From Rotaria sordida (taxonomy: Eukaryota > Rotifera > Eurotatoria > Philodinida > Philodinidae): 64,000 nt of DNA. The notes under the pieces were generated by a model that searched no databases, had not been told where the DNA came from, and was given only the letters and a program-made list of their open reading frames with translations. Location: contig CAJNOL010001370.1 in NCBI GenBank assembly GCA_905250125.1, positions 1 to 64,000 of the forward strand. The letters run 5' to 3'. The translations under genes and the position numbers were made by a program. Below, piece by piece: positions 1 to 12,629 of the stretch; position 1 is the stretch's first letter; every line of letters starts with the position of its first letter.

Positions 1-930
1 AAATTTGCCTAAAAAACAAAAAAAAGTTTAGAACTTATTTTGTAATACAATAGTTAGATAATTGTAATAAATCAAGTCGAGTATTTATTATTGAAAACAG
101 AATGCTATGTAGTAATCGAACAATGCGTCGCAGGACAATTTGTTGCATGGAAAATCTATTGCGAGAAAATTCGTTGCAATAACATAGTCCAATCATACTT
201 TGCCTACTTTTCAACAATGAAGCGAGTTATTCAATTAAATTCGAAACGTGTGATTGAATGACTATAAAAATTATAGGAAATATTAACAATGACTAAACTT
301 CGATTGTTGATCTTGGGATGGGCCGCTATAAAGAACTCTAGCATGAAAAACAATCGAATTCATTTCCTACTCTATGATTCGTGCCAATCGGATATGAAAA
401 ACTTCGGTTGCGAAGTATTGTCAAAACTATCCGTGGCTTTGTGTAAATCATCGATTGAATCCGGCTAGCTTAGTTTAAGAAAATTTAAAGGTGTGGGTGT
501 GGGTATAGTTAGAAACACACACCCACACCCACCACCCAGACTCACACACATCCACACCTACACCCACCCACAAGCACACACACCCACACACACCCTCATC
601 CGCACCAACCCACACCCCTTTTTGTCACTTTCAAGAGAATCAATGAAGGGAATTGTCTGACCCTCGTTCATTTTTTACTGTTCATACTCTATAGAATATT
701 TTCTCATTTGTAACAGAGGCAAGAAAGGTTAACAAGCTCTACATCAGTACTGGACCATTGAAAAACATTGTCGATAATTAAATCACAGCTTATGTTTTAT
801 ATTCTTTTGGTTCTATGGTACAATAATGTTGAGGAATAGTTCTAGTTGTCAGATGGTTAGAAGAAAGGAGCAGATATTCTGAAGAAGTCACATATAGCAA
901 TGCAGTTAAAGGCTTGGATCGATACAGAGT
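1..930. other. Intergenic, no gene recognised
   Basis: No convincing coding exon is visible on either strand. The only structured part is the TGTGGG-type hairpin and CA-rich run at about 490-617. The region lies downstream of the minus-strand receptor whose stop codon is at 931. Confidence 0.5.
490..617. repeat. TGTGGG-type hairpin plus long CCCACA-rich run
   Basis: GGTGTGGGTGTGGGT (490-504) is followed after about 10 bases by a long run of ACACCCACACCC-like units. The first arm can pair with the start of the run. The unit matches the bdelloid telomere repeat TGTGGG and its complement. This is the longest C-rich run of the family in the window. Confidence 0.75.
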
Positions 931-2256
931 TCATTTAAGAGTACTTGTCCTTTTCATGATGGTAGTCACTTGAATGTGGAATATTTGTTTCATGGCTGTC
1001 TTTGAATTGAATATCCACTTGAATAGTCTTTCAGCTAGTAGTGTCTTACCAAATTCTTTCTTGTACGCACTGGATGGCAAAACGAAGAGAATAAAACCTA
1101 GTAGTTGGGGACTGTAAGATAGGAGGTAGGTAGCGAGAAGGACGTGTCGTTTCCAATCGCTCAACTGAGTGCAAGCTAAACTGAAGGAAAATATGGCTTG
1201 AGGAAGAGCTGAGAGTATGATGATGACAGGCGTCACATAGAGTTCCTTCTGTGCGTTGAATAATTTCTTCAACACTTGTCCAAATGTTGTTGTCCCCCTG
1301 GAGACCTTGGTTCGATTCCGAGCAGCCAGGATAATTAGAAGGGTAATCGAAATAACCTGTATGAAGAAGGGAACGAAATAATGAAAAAGAGTGGATACTC
1401 GATTGTAAGTAATCACCGCTTGCTGAGTGTAGTTGGTCACACAAAGTAAAGCTGAAAAGTCTGTTTGGCGAATTGTGACGTAAAATAAAATTTCATGGAA
1501 ATGCATGACGAGAAGGACGATAATGGTTCCAATGCTTGAGAAGATGGCGAAGCGAGGCTCTTTCAAGGTAGTGGAAGTGGGAAACAGAATTATGAAAATC
1601 CGATCGACAGTGATCCAGATCGTTAACCAATAGGTGGCTCGAGTAACAACAGAAAGTAAATAGCTCACTGATTTGCACGATTTGTCATTTATAATCCCGG
1701 ATGATCCAGCGAGAATGTGGACAAATTTGAAGAGAAGACAGAGTAAAGCACCTTTATTGAGAAAGGTGACGATGAAGAGATAGTTACCGATGCCAAGTTT
1801 TCGAGGTTGCGGTCGCTTGAATGTCACAACAGAGCAGAGATTGGCGAAAAGGCCAATGGCAAAGAGCAGGCAGACCAGAGCAATGTAGACTGATTGAACT
1901 GCAATCGAGCTCGAGACAAGCAAGGAATCCACCGTGAATCCAAAGGCCTGTACGCTGAATTCGCAAGATTGGCCTTGACAACAAGGTGGACAAAGACAAA
2001 TGAAATCATTAGGATCATTCAGATCGCCTTTTACACATTTTCCGCCAGACAGACAAAAATCACAATGATCAAGAAGAAAATCATATCGGAAACAGTCGAC
2101 TCGGTAATGATCAACTTGACAAATACAAAGATAGTTCAAATCATGAAAGCAAAAGTGCGTAGAATCCTTTTGGAAAATACAATGATACTTGAAGACTGGT
2201 GATGCGGTCGATGTGTCTGCTGTGACAAGGAAAGTAAGATATTCTAGTAGAGATAT
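931..2256 (-). CDS. EGF-7TM receptor, 5'-incomplete (rotifer-type rhodopsin-like GPCR)
   Basis: The minus-strand frame is open from 2256 to the stop at 931, about 440 codons. The N-terminal part is cysteine-rich with an EGF-like pattern (CDFCLSGGKC, then CLCPPCCQGQSCEF), which is extracellular. Seven hydrophobic segments follow. Segment 3 ends in TVDRIFIILFP, a DRY-box equivalent, and segment 7 ends near SSAYKKEF, so the C-terminus looks complete. No ATG precedes the EGF part; two adjacent TGA codons lie upstream at 2257-2262, and a possible acceptor (CTACTAG) sits at about 2244. The rest of the ectodomain is therefore either on upstream exons I could not find or lost. Relatives in bdelloids often have much larger ectodomains (from memory). 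A cell-surface receptor of unknown ligand is likely; a 5'-truncated pseudogene is possible. Confidence 0.7.
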   Translation of the reverse strand: MSLLEYLTFLVTADTSTASPVFKYHCIFQKDSTHFCFHDLNYLCICQVDHYRVDCFRYDFLLDHCDFCLSGGKCVKGDLNDPNDFICLCPPCCQGQSCEFSVQAFGFTVDSLLVSSSIAVQSVYIALVCLLFAIGLFANLCSVVTFKRPQPRKLGIGNYLFIVTFLNKGALLCLLFKFVHILAGSSGIINDKSCKSVSYLLSVVTRATYWLTIWITVDRIFIILFPTSTTLKEPRFAIFSSIGTIIVLLVMHFHEILFYVTIRQTDFSALLCVTNYTQQAVITYNRVSTLFHYFVPFFIQVISITLLIILAARNRTKVSRGTTTFGQVLKKLFNAQKELYVTPVIIILSALPQAIFSFSLACTQLSDWKRHVLLATYLLSYSPQLLGFILFVLPSSAYKKEFGKTLLAERLFKWIFNSKTAMKQIFHIQVTTIMKRTSTLK

Positions 2257-3848
2257 TCATCAAACGAGGGTCAAAAATAGCTCATTTGGCAGACCAAATT
2301 TCTCTGCCCAAGCTTATGCTATATATTTAATTTTCTTTTTTGTTCGAAAGAACATTTCAGAATGGAGCGCGAAACAGAACCCTTTTTTTAATTCTTACTT
2401 TTTAAGCGAAGACAAAAATCACAAGTTCAATGAACCAAAAGACTCTAAAAATAGATGTTCATTCATATAAATGTTTGTATATATAGTAAAAACATAGCTT
2501 AATTAAAAACAAGACTCTGCACTACACTGTGCCTTGACATGCTCTTTCAAGTGGAAAAAAAATTAAATGTATAGAGTGAAGGCTCACAGAGTAAAAAACG
2601 AAAAACATTTTCGATTTCTTTGAAAAACTATTGTTCTTTAATCATAAGATGACGAATATCATCGAAAATTCTGGCGCCAAATAAAAAATCATGTTGCTTC
2701 TGAAAGAACAGAACTCAGGTTATCTTCCCATGTATTTATCTTAATTTTCATTTTTTTTCTTTTGTGCGGACGGGGGAGACCTTAATAGCATTATCAACAT
2801 ACTCATCACTTCTAATCTAATGTATCAGTTTCATTACAGATATCGAGTATAAGAAAACGAGTTTATGATTATGTCAGAAACTGTTAGATGATCCATTATT
2901 CATGACATACTTCAAGTCAATACCATTTATGTTGTTTTTTTTTTGTAAGAATGAATTCCGAAATGAATAGAAGTGTCATATTAGTATTGTTATTTGAGAA
3001 AGATGTTTACGCTTTAGAATTGGTACTAAAATTAATTCTAATACTTTGGTTTTGTTTCGCAGTAGAATTATTCTATATGAAGGCGTTAGCATGAAATTAG
3101 CATTATTTTTATTTCTAATACATTTGCTATTAGCAACTACGTCTCTAAGAATTCAGGTTAAAAGTTTTCAATAATATCACAATTTCGTTCTTTCATTGGT
3201 CCTTGTTTTATACTCGTAAATACTATTCCAAATACAAAAAAAAATTGTTTTATTACTGGAAACATGGAGCTTGAACTCGTAGATGTCTAGTTGCAGATAG
3301 TAAATCTATTACTATGAAGCCTTTAAACAAACTATTAAAGATTAAGATATATATGCTTAATCACATTCTATGTTCTCTTGAAATCGATATTATGCAATAA
3401 GATCGAGATACTATATGCATAGCAATTCGGCGATTATTATTGAACACTATTTACAGTATACCACATGGACATGGGTACTGAATTATAAATTGATAATATC
3501 TCGATAAGCACTAACAATGATCGAAAGTATAAAATAAATTCTATTTTTGAATAACTTATTATATAAAAAAAAGTTGTATCATTAGAAAACAAAATGATAT
3601 AAATAGGTTATGAGAGGACGATCAATTTCAAAATGTGTCTATAGAATCTTATTTGTTCTTTATAATACTCTAACTTACACTTATTTCTATAGTCTATGAC
3701 AATTTTCTCTATTTTTAACCAATTGTAAACCGATTTGAGGGTCGTTGCTTCGCAACAAACAGATAATAAATATCTGATGTCAACTTTCTTTTTTTTCTTT
3801 TTATAACTTGTTTCTGCTATTTTTTTTACGTGTTAAATAATATTCGAA
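2257..3848. other. Intergenic, no gene recognised
   Basis: AT-rich sequence without a supported exon. Missing 5' exons of the minus-strand EGF-7TM receptor could lie here, but I found no cysteine-rich open segment with matching phase. The last 70 bases are T-rich and lead into the PPP1R42 start. Confidence 0.4.
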
Positions 3849-6800
3849 ATGGTAAAACTAACAGCTGACGTTATTGCTAAACAAACACCTGGCCATAATA
3901 AACGACGTGCTGATGAATCAGTTGAACATTATCTTTCACGTCTTACACATTTACCATTCCAAAATCGAGGCATTGATTCTATTGTACATATTCTAAGACT
4001 TTGTTTTAATTTACATATTCATTTTAATTTAATTTAATTTTTTTTTTGTTAGGATTCTATTCCACCTTGTCGTCTATTAACAGTAATTTATCTTTATGAT
4101 AATATATTAAATAAAATTGAAAATTTGAATTTTGCTGAAAATTTAACACATCTTTATTTACAAAATAATCGTTTACAAAAATTAGAAAATTTAGATTATT
4201 GTCCAAAATTACAAAAATTATATCTTGGTGGTAATCAAATTCAAGTTCTTGAAGGTCTTGATAAATGTATGCAATTAAAAGAAATTTATATTGAAAATCA
4301 ACGTTTACCTGAAGGTGAAAAACTTGTTTTTGAACCACGAACTTTACAATGTTTATCACACGTTCTTGGTAAAAAATATTTAAAAAAGCAAAAAAATCAG
4401 AATGTTCAAAAATTTTTATTTTATAGAAGTTTTAAATGTTAGTGGCAATAATTTAGATTCATTAGTTGAATTAAGTTGTTTACAAAAATTAGAAGAATTA
4501 ACAGCAAGCAATAATAATTTAGAAAATCTTCGTGAACTTATTCAACTTTTAAGTATATGGTCACATTTAAAACGACTTGATACAAGTCGAAATCCAATGT
4601 GTACAAAAGCACGTTATCGTGAACGATTAATTGTTGTATCAACAACATTAGGTAAATCAATTTTTTGTTTACATTATATTATATTATATTAATAATTCTA
4701 ATAAAATAGAAATGCTTGATGGAAAACAAATAACAGATAATTCTCGACAATTTTTAATGAGTTGGAAAGCTTCACGTGAAGCACAAACAACAAGAGAAAA
4801 ATCAAGACCAGATTTTGATGATGGATCAGGAGATTATTTAAATCATGGTTGTAAGTTATGATATACTAAAAAAAAATTGAAAATATTATAGATAGATATA
4901 GACAATTAGGATTTTTGTATATAATTATATGTATATCAATAGTTTCTGTCTTTCTCCCAACTATTCGTTCAAACGTCGCGCGAGCGCGATCAATGGCAAT
5001 ACATCAAATGCCAGGTCGGTACCTTTGTTACCGTATCGCTTAACGAATGACATTCTTTTCTTTGATTTCTGTGTGATTCTTTTTGTTTTTTTGTTTTAAT
5101 GAAACAAATATTATATTTTAGCCATTCCTCGTCAATCTTCATTCAGATTTGGTATTTTGTCGCTTTAATATATATATGTATATATCCTATTTACTATTAT
5201 TTGGGTTGCTTATTTTTATGATTGATAAATTAATACAATTCTATGATTCATAAATTTATTACATTTATCAAATCAATGAAAATCTTCTATAACCGTTCGA
5301 GTCATCCTTTGATCTATGATTATGCTATTGAACATCTTAGAAAATTAAAACTAAACTAATAATTTTGATTACACTTAACAGTAGAATATTTCTTTGCGAA
5401 TCTACAAGATTATTGTCCTATTATTTTAAACTCACAATCGAGGATATTTCCAGGTATCGTTTAGCTTGTTAGTCACTAATTAGTGCATCTTGTAAATCTT
5501 AGTGAAGCATGCTTATGGTCTGTTCCTAAGGGGAAAAAGAATGTTTTTAATAAGTTTTCACAATAAGTACCTCATATATTTGTAACGAGATCATGTTTTC
5601 AAATTTTAATCTACATGAAGATCTCAATTAGAATCTATAGATAGTATATACAATATGTATTTCTTGAATATTTCAAATCTTGGAGAAACTTACAAGTGAA
5701 AATCCTCAAGTGTGAATCATCATTTCAAATGGGAGATATTTCAGATTGTAGAACTCGATGAACTGATTCTCGTGGTATAGTTCGTTTTTTTCCTAATAGA
5801 ACTTCAAATGCAAAAAAGAAACTGATCGATTTTACTAGTGAATTTCTACATTTTCCATAGTTGTTAGAAATTTAGAACATCAAAGGTACTTTATTTTTAG
5901 ATGATCATGTTATAGAATAGAGAATGCCGCATGTGATGATTTAATTTTATATTATTTTAAGAGTGAATTCAGTTTTATCTTCTGAATACATAACAACATT
6001 TTCTCTCGGAAGCACTAAAACACTTTCAAGTGTAATAAATCAACAATTAAAATTCATAGCAATGATGAAAATAAATTTTACAAGAAAATACTGTTTCCCA
6101 ATTCTTCGAAAATAATATAAAAATAGATCATTGCATGCGGCATTCTCTATTCTATAGCATGATCATCTAAAAATGAATTATCTTTGATGATCTAAATTTC
6201 TAACAACTATGAAAAATGTAGAAATTCACTAGTAAAATCGATCAGTTCTTTTTGCATTTGAAGTTCTATTGAGAAAAAACGAACTATACCACTGTTATGT
6301 CCTTATTTACGTTGATGTGTATATTGTTATATTTAAGATGTTATATATGTTTTCTTATCAGTTATATTTTGTTGAATCAAAAATCACAACTTCCTCTTTT
6401 TCCTTATAAATCTCTGCCTCTCTCTCTCTCTATATATATATATAGTCACGCATTACTCACTGCGCAATTATTTCAATTCAAGGTTAAGAAAAGCGTTTCC
6501 TTGACTTTTACGAGAGAAGAAAAAAAGGAATAACAATAGATATTGAAGAAAACGAACAAGAGTTGTTAGATCAAAGAAAAGAACGAAAGTACAAGAAGAA
6601 AGCAAAAGAACCCATTAGGAAAAATATCTAACAGAACGAAAGAATAGACATAGTTAACTATACGCGCATGAAACGAAAGAAAGAGAACGAACATCATATA
6701 TGGATAATACATATAACGTTTATATATATAGCACATCTAAGTGCCATAACAACCAGGGAAATCAGCTCATCGAACTTGGAAATTTTCCCTCGTTAGTCGA

Positions 6801-7328
6801 AAAATTCTACGCACAATAATCTAATTGAGATCTTATAATGAAAATTCACAATAAAAAAAGTATTCATCAAGATCTAAAAGATACACTTTGTAACGTTTAC
6901 AAAGCTAACTGATACCTTGGAATATTTCCTTGTTAGTAATTATATTCGTGTTATGATTCTTTGACAAATGAATATATTTTATCGAATGATAGATTTTTCT
7001 TTTTTTTTTTCTATTCTATATAAATATATTTTCATAGATTATCGTCGTAATATAATCAAAGCTGATCTTGGTTTAGTTAAAAAAGGTCAATTTCCAATGG
7101 CACTTGTAGAAAATGCTCATCGGTTTGTTTTATTTGAATACTTATATAAAATCAAAAATATAAAATCAAAACAATATCTATTTTCTTTTTAGAAAAATGA
7201 CATCAAGATCAAATAAATTTTCAGGTTTTTTTGCATCAAATAGTTTTAATAATTCTAATACAAACGATTCTAATAATAATCCAATTATAACATTTCAAGA
7301 TCCATCAACACAAACATTTTTTAAATGA
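3849..7328 (+). CDS. PPP1R42: PPP1R42-like leucine-rich repeat protein (protein phosphatase 1 regulatory subunit 42)
   Basis: Eight exons: 3849-3983, 4053-4368, 4427-4651, 4710-4850, 4943-5014, 5122-5151, 7038-7122 and 7193-7328. They sum to 1140 nt (379 residues), all with GT-AG introns and matching phases. The N-terminus MVKLTADVIA, the SDS22-type repeats (LYLYDN-, HLYLQNN-, KLYLGGN-like), IENQRLPEGEKL and the C-terminal cap with DGKQI and QFLMSWKAS follow vertebrate PPP1R42 almost collinearly (recalled alignment). Known role: an LRR protein that binds PP1 and associates with microtubules/centrosome, enriched in testis of mammals. Exons 5 and 6 are very short (72 and 30 nt) and less certain, but phase fits at every junction. 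The C-terminus is Asn/Ser-rich and divergent. Intron 6 (1.9 kb) holds a foldback element. Confidence 0.9.
5772..6293. repeat. Foldback/MITE-like inverted repeat in intron 6 of the PPP1R42 gene
   Basis: A left arm from GTGGTATAGTTCG (5772) to about 5935 reappears as its reverse complement from about 6132 to 6293 with small indels. Shared blocks include the AGAATGCCGCATG, GATGATCATG and CACTAGTAAAATCGATCAG regions. The arms are about 165 bp and the loop about 195 bp. No transposase frame is inside, so a non-autonomous DNA element is likely. No clear target-site duplication was seen. Confidence 0.85.
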
Positions 7329-9544
7329 TAATTATTATTATTATTATTATTACTTTCATTGTTACTATTTGATGGCAAGAAAGAATCTACGGCTAGAGAT
7401 ATTTATTGAAATTAATATAATCATTTTATTTCTTATTGTTTTCTTTTTCTCATTATCTTTTGTCAATAGAAAAAAAGAAGTTTTATTTTATTTTTTTTTT
7501 TTTTTTGAGATTATAATTGATATTTAAAGTATTTTTTTTTTGTTTAACTTCGAAAAACATTCTAATTTATTCTTTCTTCTGAAGTTATAATTTTCTCAAG
7601 ATTAGCTTTGATTTATTATTCAAAATATATAAATGTCGAAGTATTAACTATGACAAATCGAACAAGGAAGTACTTTTTCAAGCAGAAAACACATAATGAC
7701 ATTGATTAAGATCACTGACATATATCATTTAATATGGTTGATGAACAATTTTTTACAAATTAAATTCTTCCAAACGAACAAATCCATTTCCATTTACTAC
7801 CTTTATAACATGAAATCTTCGTAGTTTTTTTTACACTTTTGTTAAAATCAAATATTTCTGATTTTAATGAGATGTTATAATCTTATGCACGTAGGACATA
7901 TGTCTAAGTGACATCGATGAAGTAGCTACAAGCACTTTGACGAACTTTTACAATATAATAATGATAATAATACGTATGAGTTTTATCTTTTTTTTTTTTC
8001 TTGCTCTTTTTTTTTGTAGAAGTTTTATTGTATTTGATGGATAGAGAAGAAGTATTTGGATTGCTTACTATTTAAAACAAAACATGAAATTGAATATATC
8101 AAAGAATATACATAAAGAAAACAAGAAATAGGATTATATATGTTTAAATAATGTATTTCATTCTGCAATTGTCAATAGTCACTTTTGTAGATGTCGAATA
8201 TAAAACAAAACAAAAAAAAGAAATTTCAAAATGTATTTATTTTAAACATATTATTCATTTGAAATGATTTAAAAACATCAAAGCCTCAAGGACTTATATA
8301 TATAAATATAGTAACAAACCTTACATATTTTCAATGTCTTAGAATTTAATATAATAAAATGGATAAAATAAATATTTTTGTTTTATTAAAGGATTTTTGT
8401 TCTATACTTTTTACTTTTCTATATAACAATATACATTCATCATCATTACATCTTGAGACAGAAGAAAAATTAATATGAGTAAATTGGCTCACAATTATAA
8501 GATCTTGTGTTCCTTGACATGTCAATGATAGCATCTATTATAATTCAAAGTATATTGTATAAGAAGAAATGTTAGTTCACTTGATAATTATTGATATATA
8601 TATAAAGATATACATTTGACATGAATTATATTGCTGTGTTAACTACGCAGATAGTCTTATATTGTAGAAAAGACTGTATGATACATTTGTAAGATAAATA
8701 TCAAAAACGAACGTCAAGCATATCTCTGTATTTATTAATTTTCTTTCTTTTTTTTTCCTTTACTTGTCTTCTACATAATGAATGAGAAATAAGAGAAAAT
8801 GAGAGAGAAAACTTGTCGTCACATTTAGTGTTCTTCTAACATTAATAAAACAAAAAAAAGTATCTATTAACAAACCTAAATAGCTTTACATATTATTCTA
8901 TTTGTCATATAATAATTGAGAAAAATGTTTATTTTCAAATAAATTTCAACAAACAAAAGTATAGTCGAATAATTTATTTCTTACACAAACTTATTCATAT
9001 TAAGAAGAAAAACAAAAATAAATACTGAGAAAAATTCTAAGTTTCACTGTTATCGCATTAATATCAATCGTCGAGGTGTTGACAAAAAAAAAAACATTGT
9101 TTATTATAAATAATAAGCTAGACTAGAAAATTCTTTTCCAAACATTATATTCATATTCTATTTATTGCTAATATATATATACAGAAAAAACAAAACGTTT
9201 CATAATTGATTGTGTCAGTTGAATATTTCCTTTAAGTTATTTATATCAAAAGATACGTGTGTATGTTTCTCTAACATAAACTATTAAAATAAACTTTCAT
9301 AATAGATGTTCAATCAATAGATAGCTATTTGTTTTTTTTTTTCTTCTTCTTCATTCTTTTACTTTTGTTATTTTCTACACCTACACAATGACGAGAGAGA
9401 GAACTCATCATATTTCATAACTTATCTTTGAGTATTCATTCTTATTTCTTTTATTTTGTTTTTAATTGTATATTGATTAAATTTTTCTTTTCATTCTAGA
9501 AATTCTTTCGTTTACTATTCAGTTTATTTTCTTTTTTAAAAATA
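7329..9544. other. Intergenic, AT-rich; no gene recognised
   Basis: Starts with an (ATT)n microsatellite at about 7329-7355. Many poly-T and poly-A runs follow. No exon with the codon bias of the neighbouring genes was found. The last 60 bases before 9545 contain a pyrimidine tract ending CATTCTAG (about 9499), which could be an acceptor for a 5'UTR intron or a spliced leader. Confidence 0.4.
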
Positions 9545-12500
9545 ATGAATTCATCAATATTATGTTCATATAATTCAAGTTCTTGTTATTTTATTGATAT
9601 TAATGGTAATTGTTTATCGGATAAAATGGTACTTGATTTAATTTTAAAATATGTTATACCAACATATTATGAATGGATATGTATTATACTTTATGCTATC
9701 GTATTTTTTGTTGGTACAATTGGTAATTTACTTGTAATTATTGTTATACAACGAAATCGAAGTATGAGGTTGTATACAACAAATAAAACAAAATAAAAAC
9801 AGAATAATCTCTTATATTTATAATCTTGTATTTTTTTTTAGAACAGTGACCAATATGTTTATTATGAATTTAGCTGCAGCTGATCTTTTAGTACTTCTAT
9901 TTTGTTTACCAACTACAGTTGTTCAAGATGTAACTAAAACATGGTTTTTTGGTTTATTTCTTTGTAAATTTGTTAATTATACACAGGTATATTTTGTTTT
10001 ATTCTTTTCATTTATTATACGAAAGACATAAAGAGTGTCAGAAGAAAAAAAAACCATTCATATTTAATTATTATTTCAAAAAATATGCATAATTAAGTTT
10101 TATTTTTCTTTATTCAGTTAGAGTAGTTAATGATCTATTATCATAACCATTATAATTAACAAGTTCATGATCATCATAAGGAACAGAACCAATAGTAGAA
10201 ATTGATTCTCCACGTAGACGATCATGAGATGTTGTTAATTCACGGTTTCTTCGTCTGCTAAGACCAGCAAGTTGCGTTAAATCATTTGCATGATGTTCTG
10301 GTAATGTTTTAAGTCTTTCTTCAAAATTACGTGGTCGATAAATACAACGACGTACATATGTAACTATAACAACAATTACTAATAGAACAACAACTAATAT
10401 AAGTAAAATATAAACCGGTTGATTAGTAAATGATATTTCTAATTGTTCTAATTGACAACTGTCTGAAATTGAAACAACATGACAAAAACGACTTGAACCA
10501 ATTAAATTTGTTTGATTATTTGTAAGAAAAAATACACATATTAAATAATTTCCTTCGGCATCTAAATTTTTTAAATTTAATTGACCATGATAATTTGTTT
10601 CATTATTTGGTAAATCTTCAATTTCAGTTCGTTCTTCATGATGTTCTTCATCAATAAAAGTTATTGAAAAATAATATGAATCAATATTTAATTCATATAG
10701 AGCATAAGTTATATTCAATATTTTAAAACTAAATTCTGCTTGAAGACCAAATATTTTACTATGATGTTCATATTTAAGTGCATTTAATTTTTCAATTTCT
10801 AAACGTGTTTCATTGGATTTTAAATCAGTTTCAGCTGATATATATTGAATAATAAGAATTAATAGTAGAAGTAACATATCTTATGAATTGAAGAAGAAGA
10901 AGAAAAATAAAATCTTCATTGTTTTATAACTTATATATCCTAGTCATAAAATACTTTTTTTTTTTATTATTTAGAAGAAAAACAATTATGCTTGTTTTTT
11001 TCTTTGTTTAAGACTATGTCAATATCTGTATCTGTATTAACATTAATGGCTATATCAATTGAACGTTATCAAGCAATCGTTCATCCATTAAAATTTAGTG
11101 GAACAAAACAACGTGCAAGAATTTTAATTCTTTCTGTTTGGATACTTTCATTATTACTTGTTCTTCCAGGTTATAATAATGATTTTATTTTATTTTTAGA
11201 GAACGAAAAGAATAGTATGAAAGAATTTTTATGACTTTTGAATATAAGACTTAATAAGATTGTTCTATTGATTGTGATAGACTTTTTTTGTGTAAGTGTA
11301 AGTTATCTGTTTGAATATATAAAACAAAAAATTAGATTGTACTCAATAAATTACACATATACAAATATAGATAGAAAGAACATCAGACATATTGTATTTC
11401 AATTGTGTAAGAATATAAAGAAAAGAACGTAATTGTTTTTTTTTTCAAATATATATTTAGATGCTTTCATGACGACACTTAGTCGACAATTTGGAAATCG
11501 ATTATCAACAAATTATTTAACATAGTAATGTATATTTATTAATTTATTTTTTTTGTTTTGTTAAATTATATTGAATTAATTTAGTTGTCAATGGAATGCA
11601 GATCCATTATTTGATCTACTTTATCAATTACATATATCACTTTGTTTATTTGTCATTCCACTTTGTTTTATGGTATATGCATATACTGGTATAGCACGTG
11701 TTCTTTGGGGTTCATTACCAAGTGAAAGAATATTTCATGATGAAAAACATAGAATTAATGCGAGTCAATTAATATTTTCAGGTTAAAATTATAGATTAAA
11801 AATTAAGAAAAGAAAAATTTTTGTATATATTTTAGATGAATGTCATAACAATAATTTCAGAAATTCAACAAAATCAGCTAATTTAATTGTTCAAGAAAAT
11901 CGACAAAAAGCAGCTAAAATGCTTATATCTATTGTAATTATTTTTGCTATTTGTTATATTCCAGTGCATGTTTTTAATTTATTCAGGTAAAAAAAAAACA
12001 ATAGACAAAAAGATTTTATTGATGAATATAAATTTAGATATATTTATGTCTATTTTGAACATATTAAACAAACACCGACAAATGATAAATCAGATGAAAA
12101 TATTGAATGTTTTAAACCAAAAATAGTTTATCTTGAACGTACGGGTACAATAAAAATTGTTACAATTAGTGCATTAATATCACATTTTCTTCCTTATTTC
12201 AATTCATCAATCAATCCAATTATATATAATATTATGAGTGGTAACAAATATATACATATATCAAATTTCTCTTTTTATTTCTATTGTACGTTTTATATCT
12301 TAGATAAATTTCGTATCAAATTTCATGAACTATTTTCATCATGGTGTTGTTGTTGTTGTTGTAAACCAATTCCAAGAATGAAATCAACATCTTCAGCAAT
12401 TATACAATTTAAATCATCGGGACTACCACAACATTCAATAATTTCAACAAATCTTAATCGATCTTCAATGAAACATAATTATAGACAAAATTCAACTAAT

Positions 12501-12629
12501 AAATTAAATATGAACAGTGAAGGTGGTCTGATCAAGACTAATGTTAATAATAATAGAATGACAAGACATAATGGAATCAATGTTTACACCCACAATCGAC
12601 CAATCTGTTTTCGATTGACGAACGTTTGA
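9545..12629 (+). CDS. Neuropeptide GPCR, orexin/allatotropin receptor type (class A)
   Basis: Eight exons: 9545-9768, 9842-9986, 11013-11169, 11461-11524, 11585-11781, 11836-11986, 12038-12240 and 12304-12629; 1467 nt, 488 residues. Class A features: GNLLVI in TM1, LAAADLL in TM2, a Cys before TM3 (FLCKFVNYTQ) paired with one in the second extracellular loop (TYCQWN), ERY at the end of TM3, FAICYIPVHVFNLF in TM6 and NPIIYN in TM7. The TM3 stretch TMSISVSVLTLMAISIERY and the TM5/loop stretch MVYAYTGIARVLWG recall orexin and insect allatotropin receptors. A six-cysteine cluster after TM7 suggests palmitoylation. Ligand is inferred only. Intron 2 (1026 bp) hosts another gene on the opposite strand. 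Confidence 0.88.
10110..10877 (-). CDS. Single-pass membrane protein of unknown function, nested in an intron
   Basis: A 255-codon single-exon frame starts at ATG 10877. It has a signal peptide (MLLLLLILIIQYISA), an ectodomain of about 140 residues with N-glycosylation sequons (NETR, NITY, NETN, NQTN) and few cysteines, one transmembrane segment (about residues 153-174, VYILLILVVVLLVIVVIV), then a basic stop-transfer (YVRRC) and an 80-residue cytoplasmic tail rich in Arg, Ser and Thr. A type I topology is predicted. I do not recognise the family; an Ig/fibronectin-like ectodomain is possible but unproven. The gene lies entirely in intron 2 of the neuropeptide receptor on the other strand and shares the A/T-ending codon use of its neighbours. 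Confidence 0.75.
   Translation of the reverse strand: MLLLLLILIIQYISAETDLKSNETRLEIEKLNALKYEHHSKIFGLQAEFSFKILNITYALYELNIDSYYFSITFIDEEHHEERTEIEDLPNNETNYHGQLNLKNLDAEGNYLICVFFLTNNQTNLIGSSRFCHVVSISDSCQLEQLEISFTNQPVYILLILVVVLLVIVVIVTYVRRCIYRPRNFEERLKTLPEHHANDLTQLAGLSRRRNRELTTSHDRLRGESISTIGSVPYDDHELVNYNGYDNRSLTTLTE

Noticed and set aside
1300..1330. tRNA-like GGTTCGATTCC box
   Set aside because: The motif is inside the coding sequence of the EGF-7TM receptor and no cloverleaf partner arms were found.
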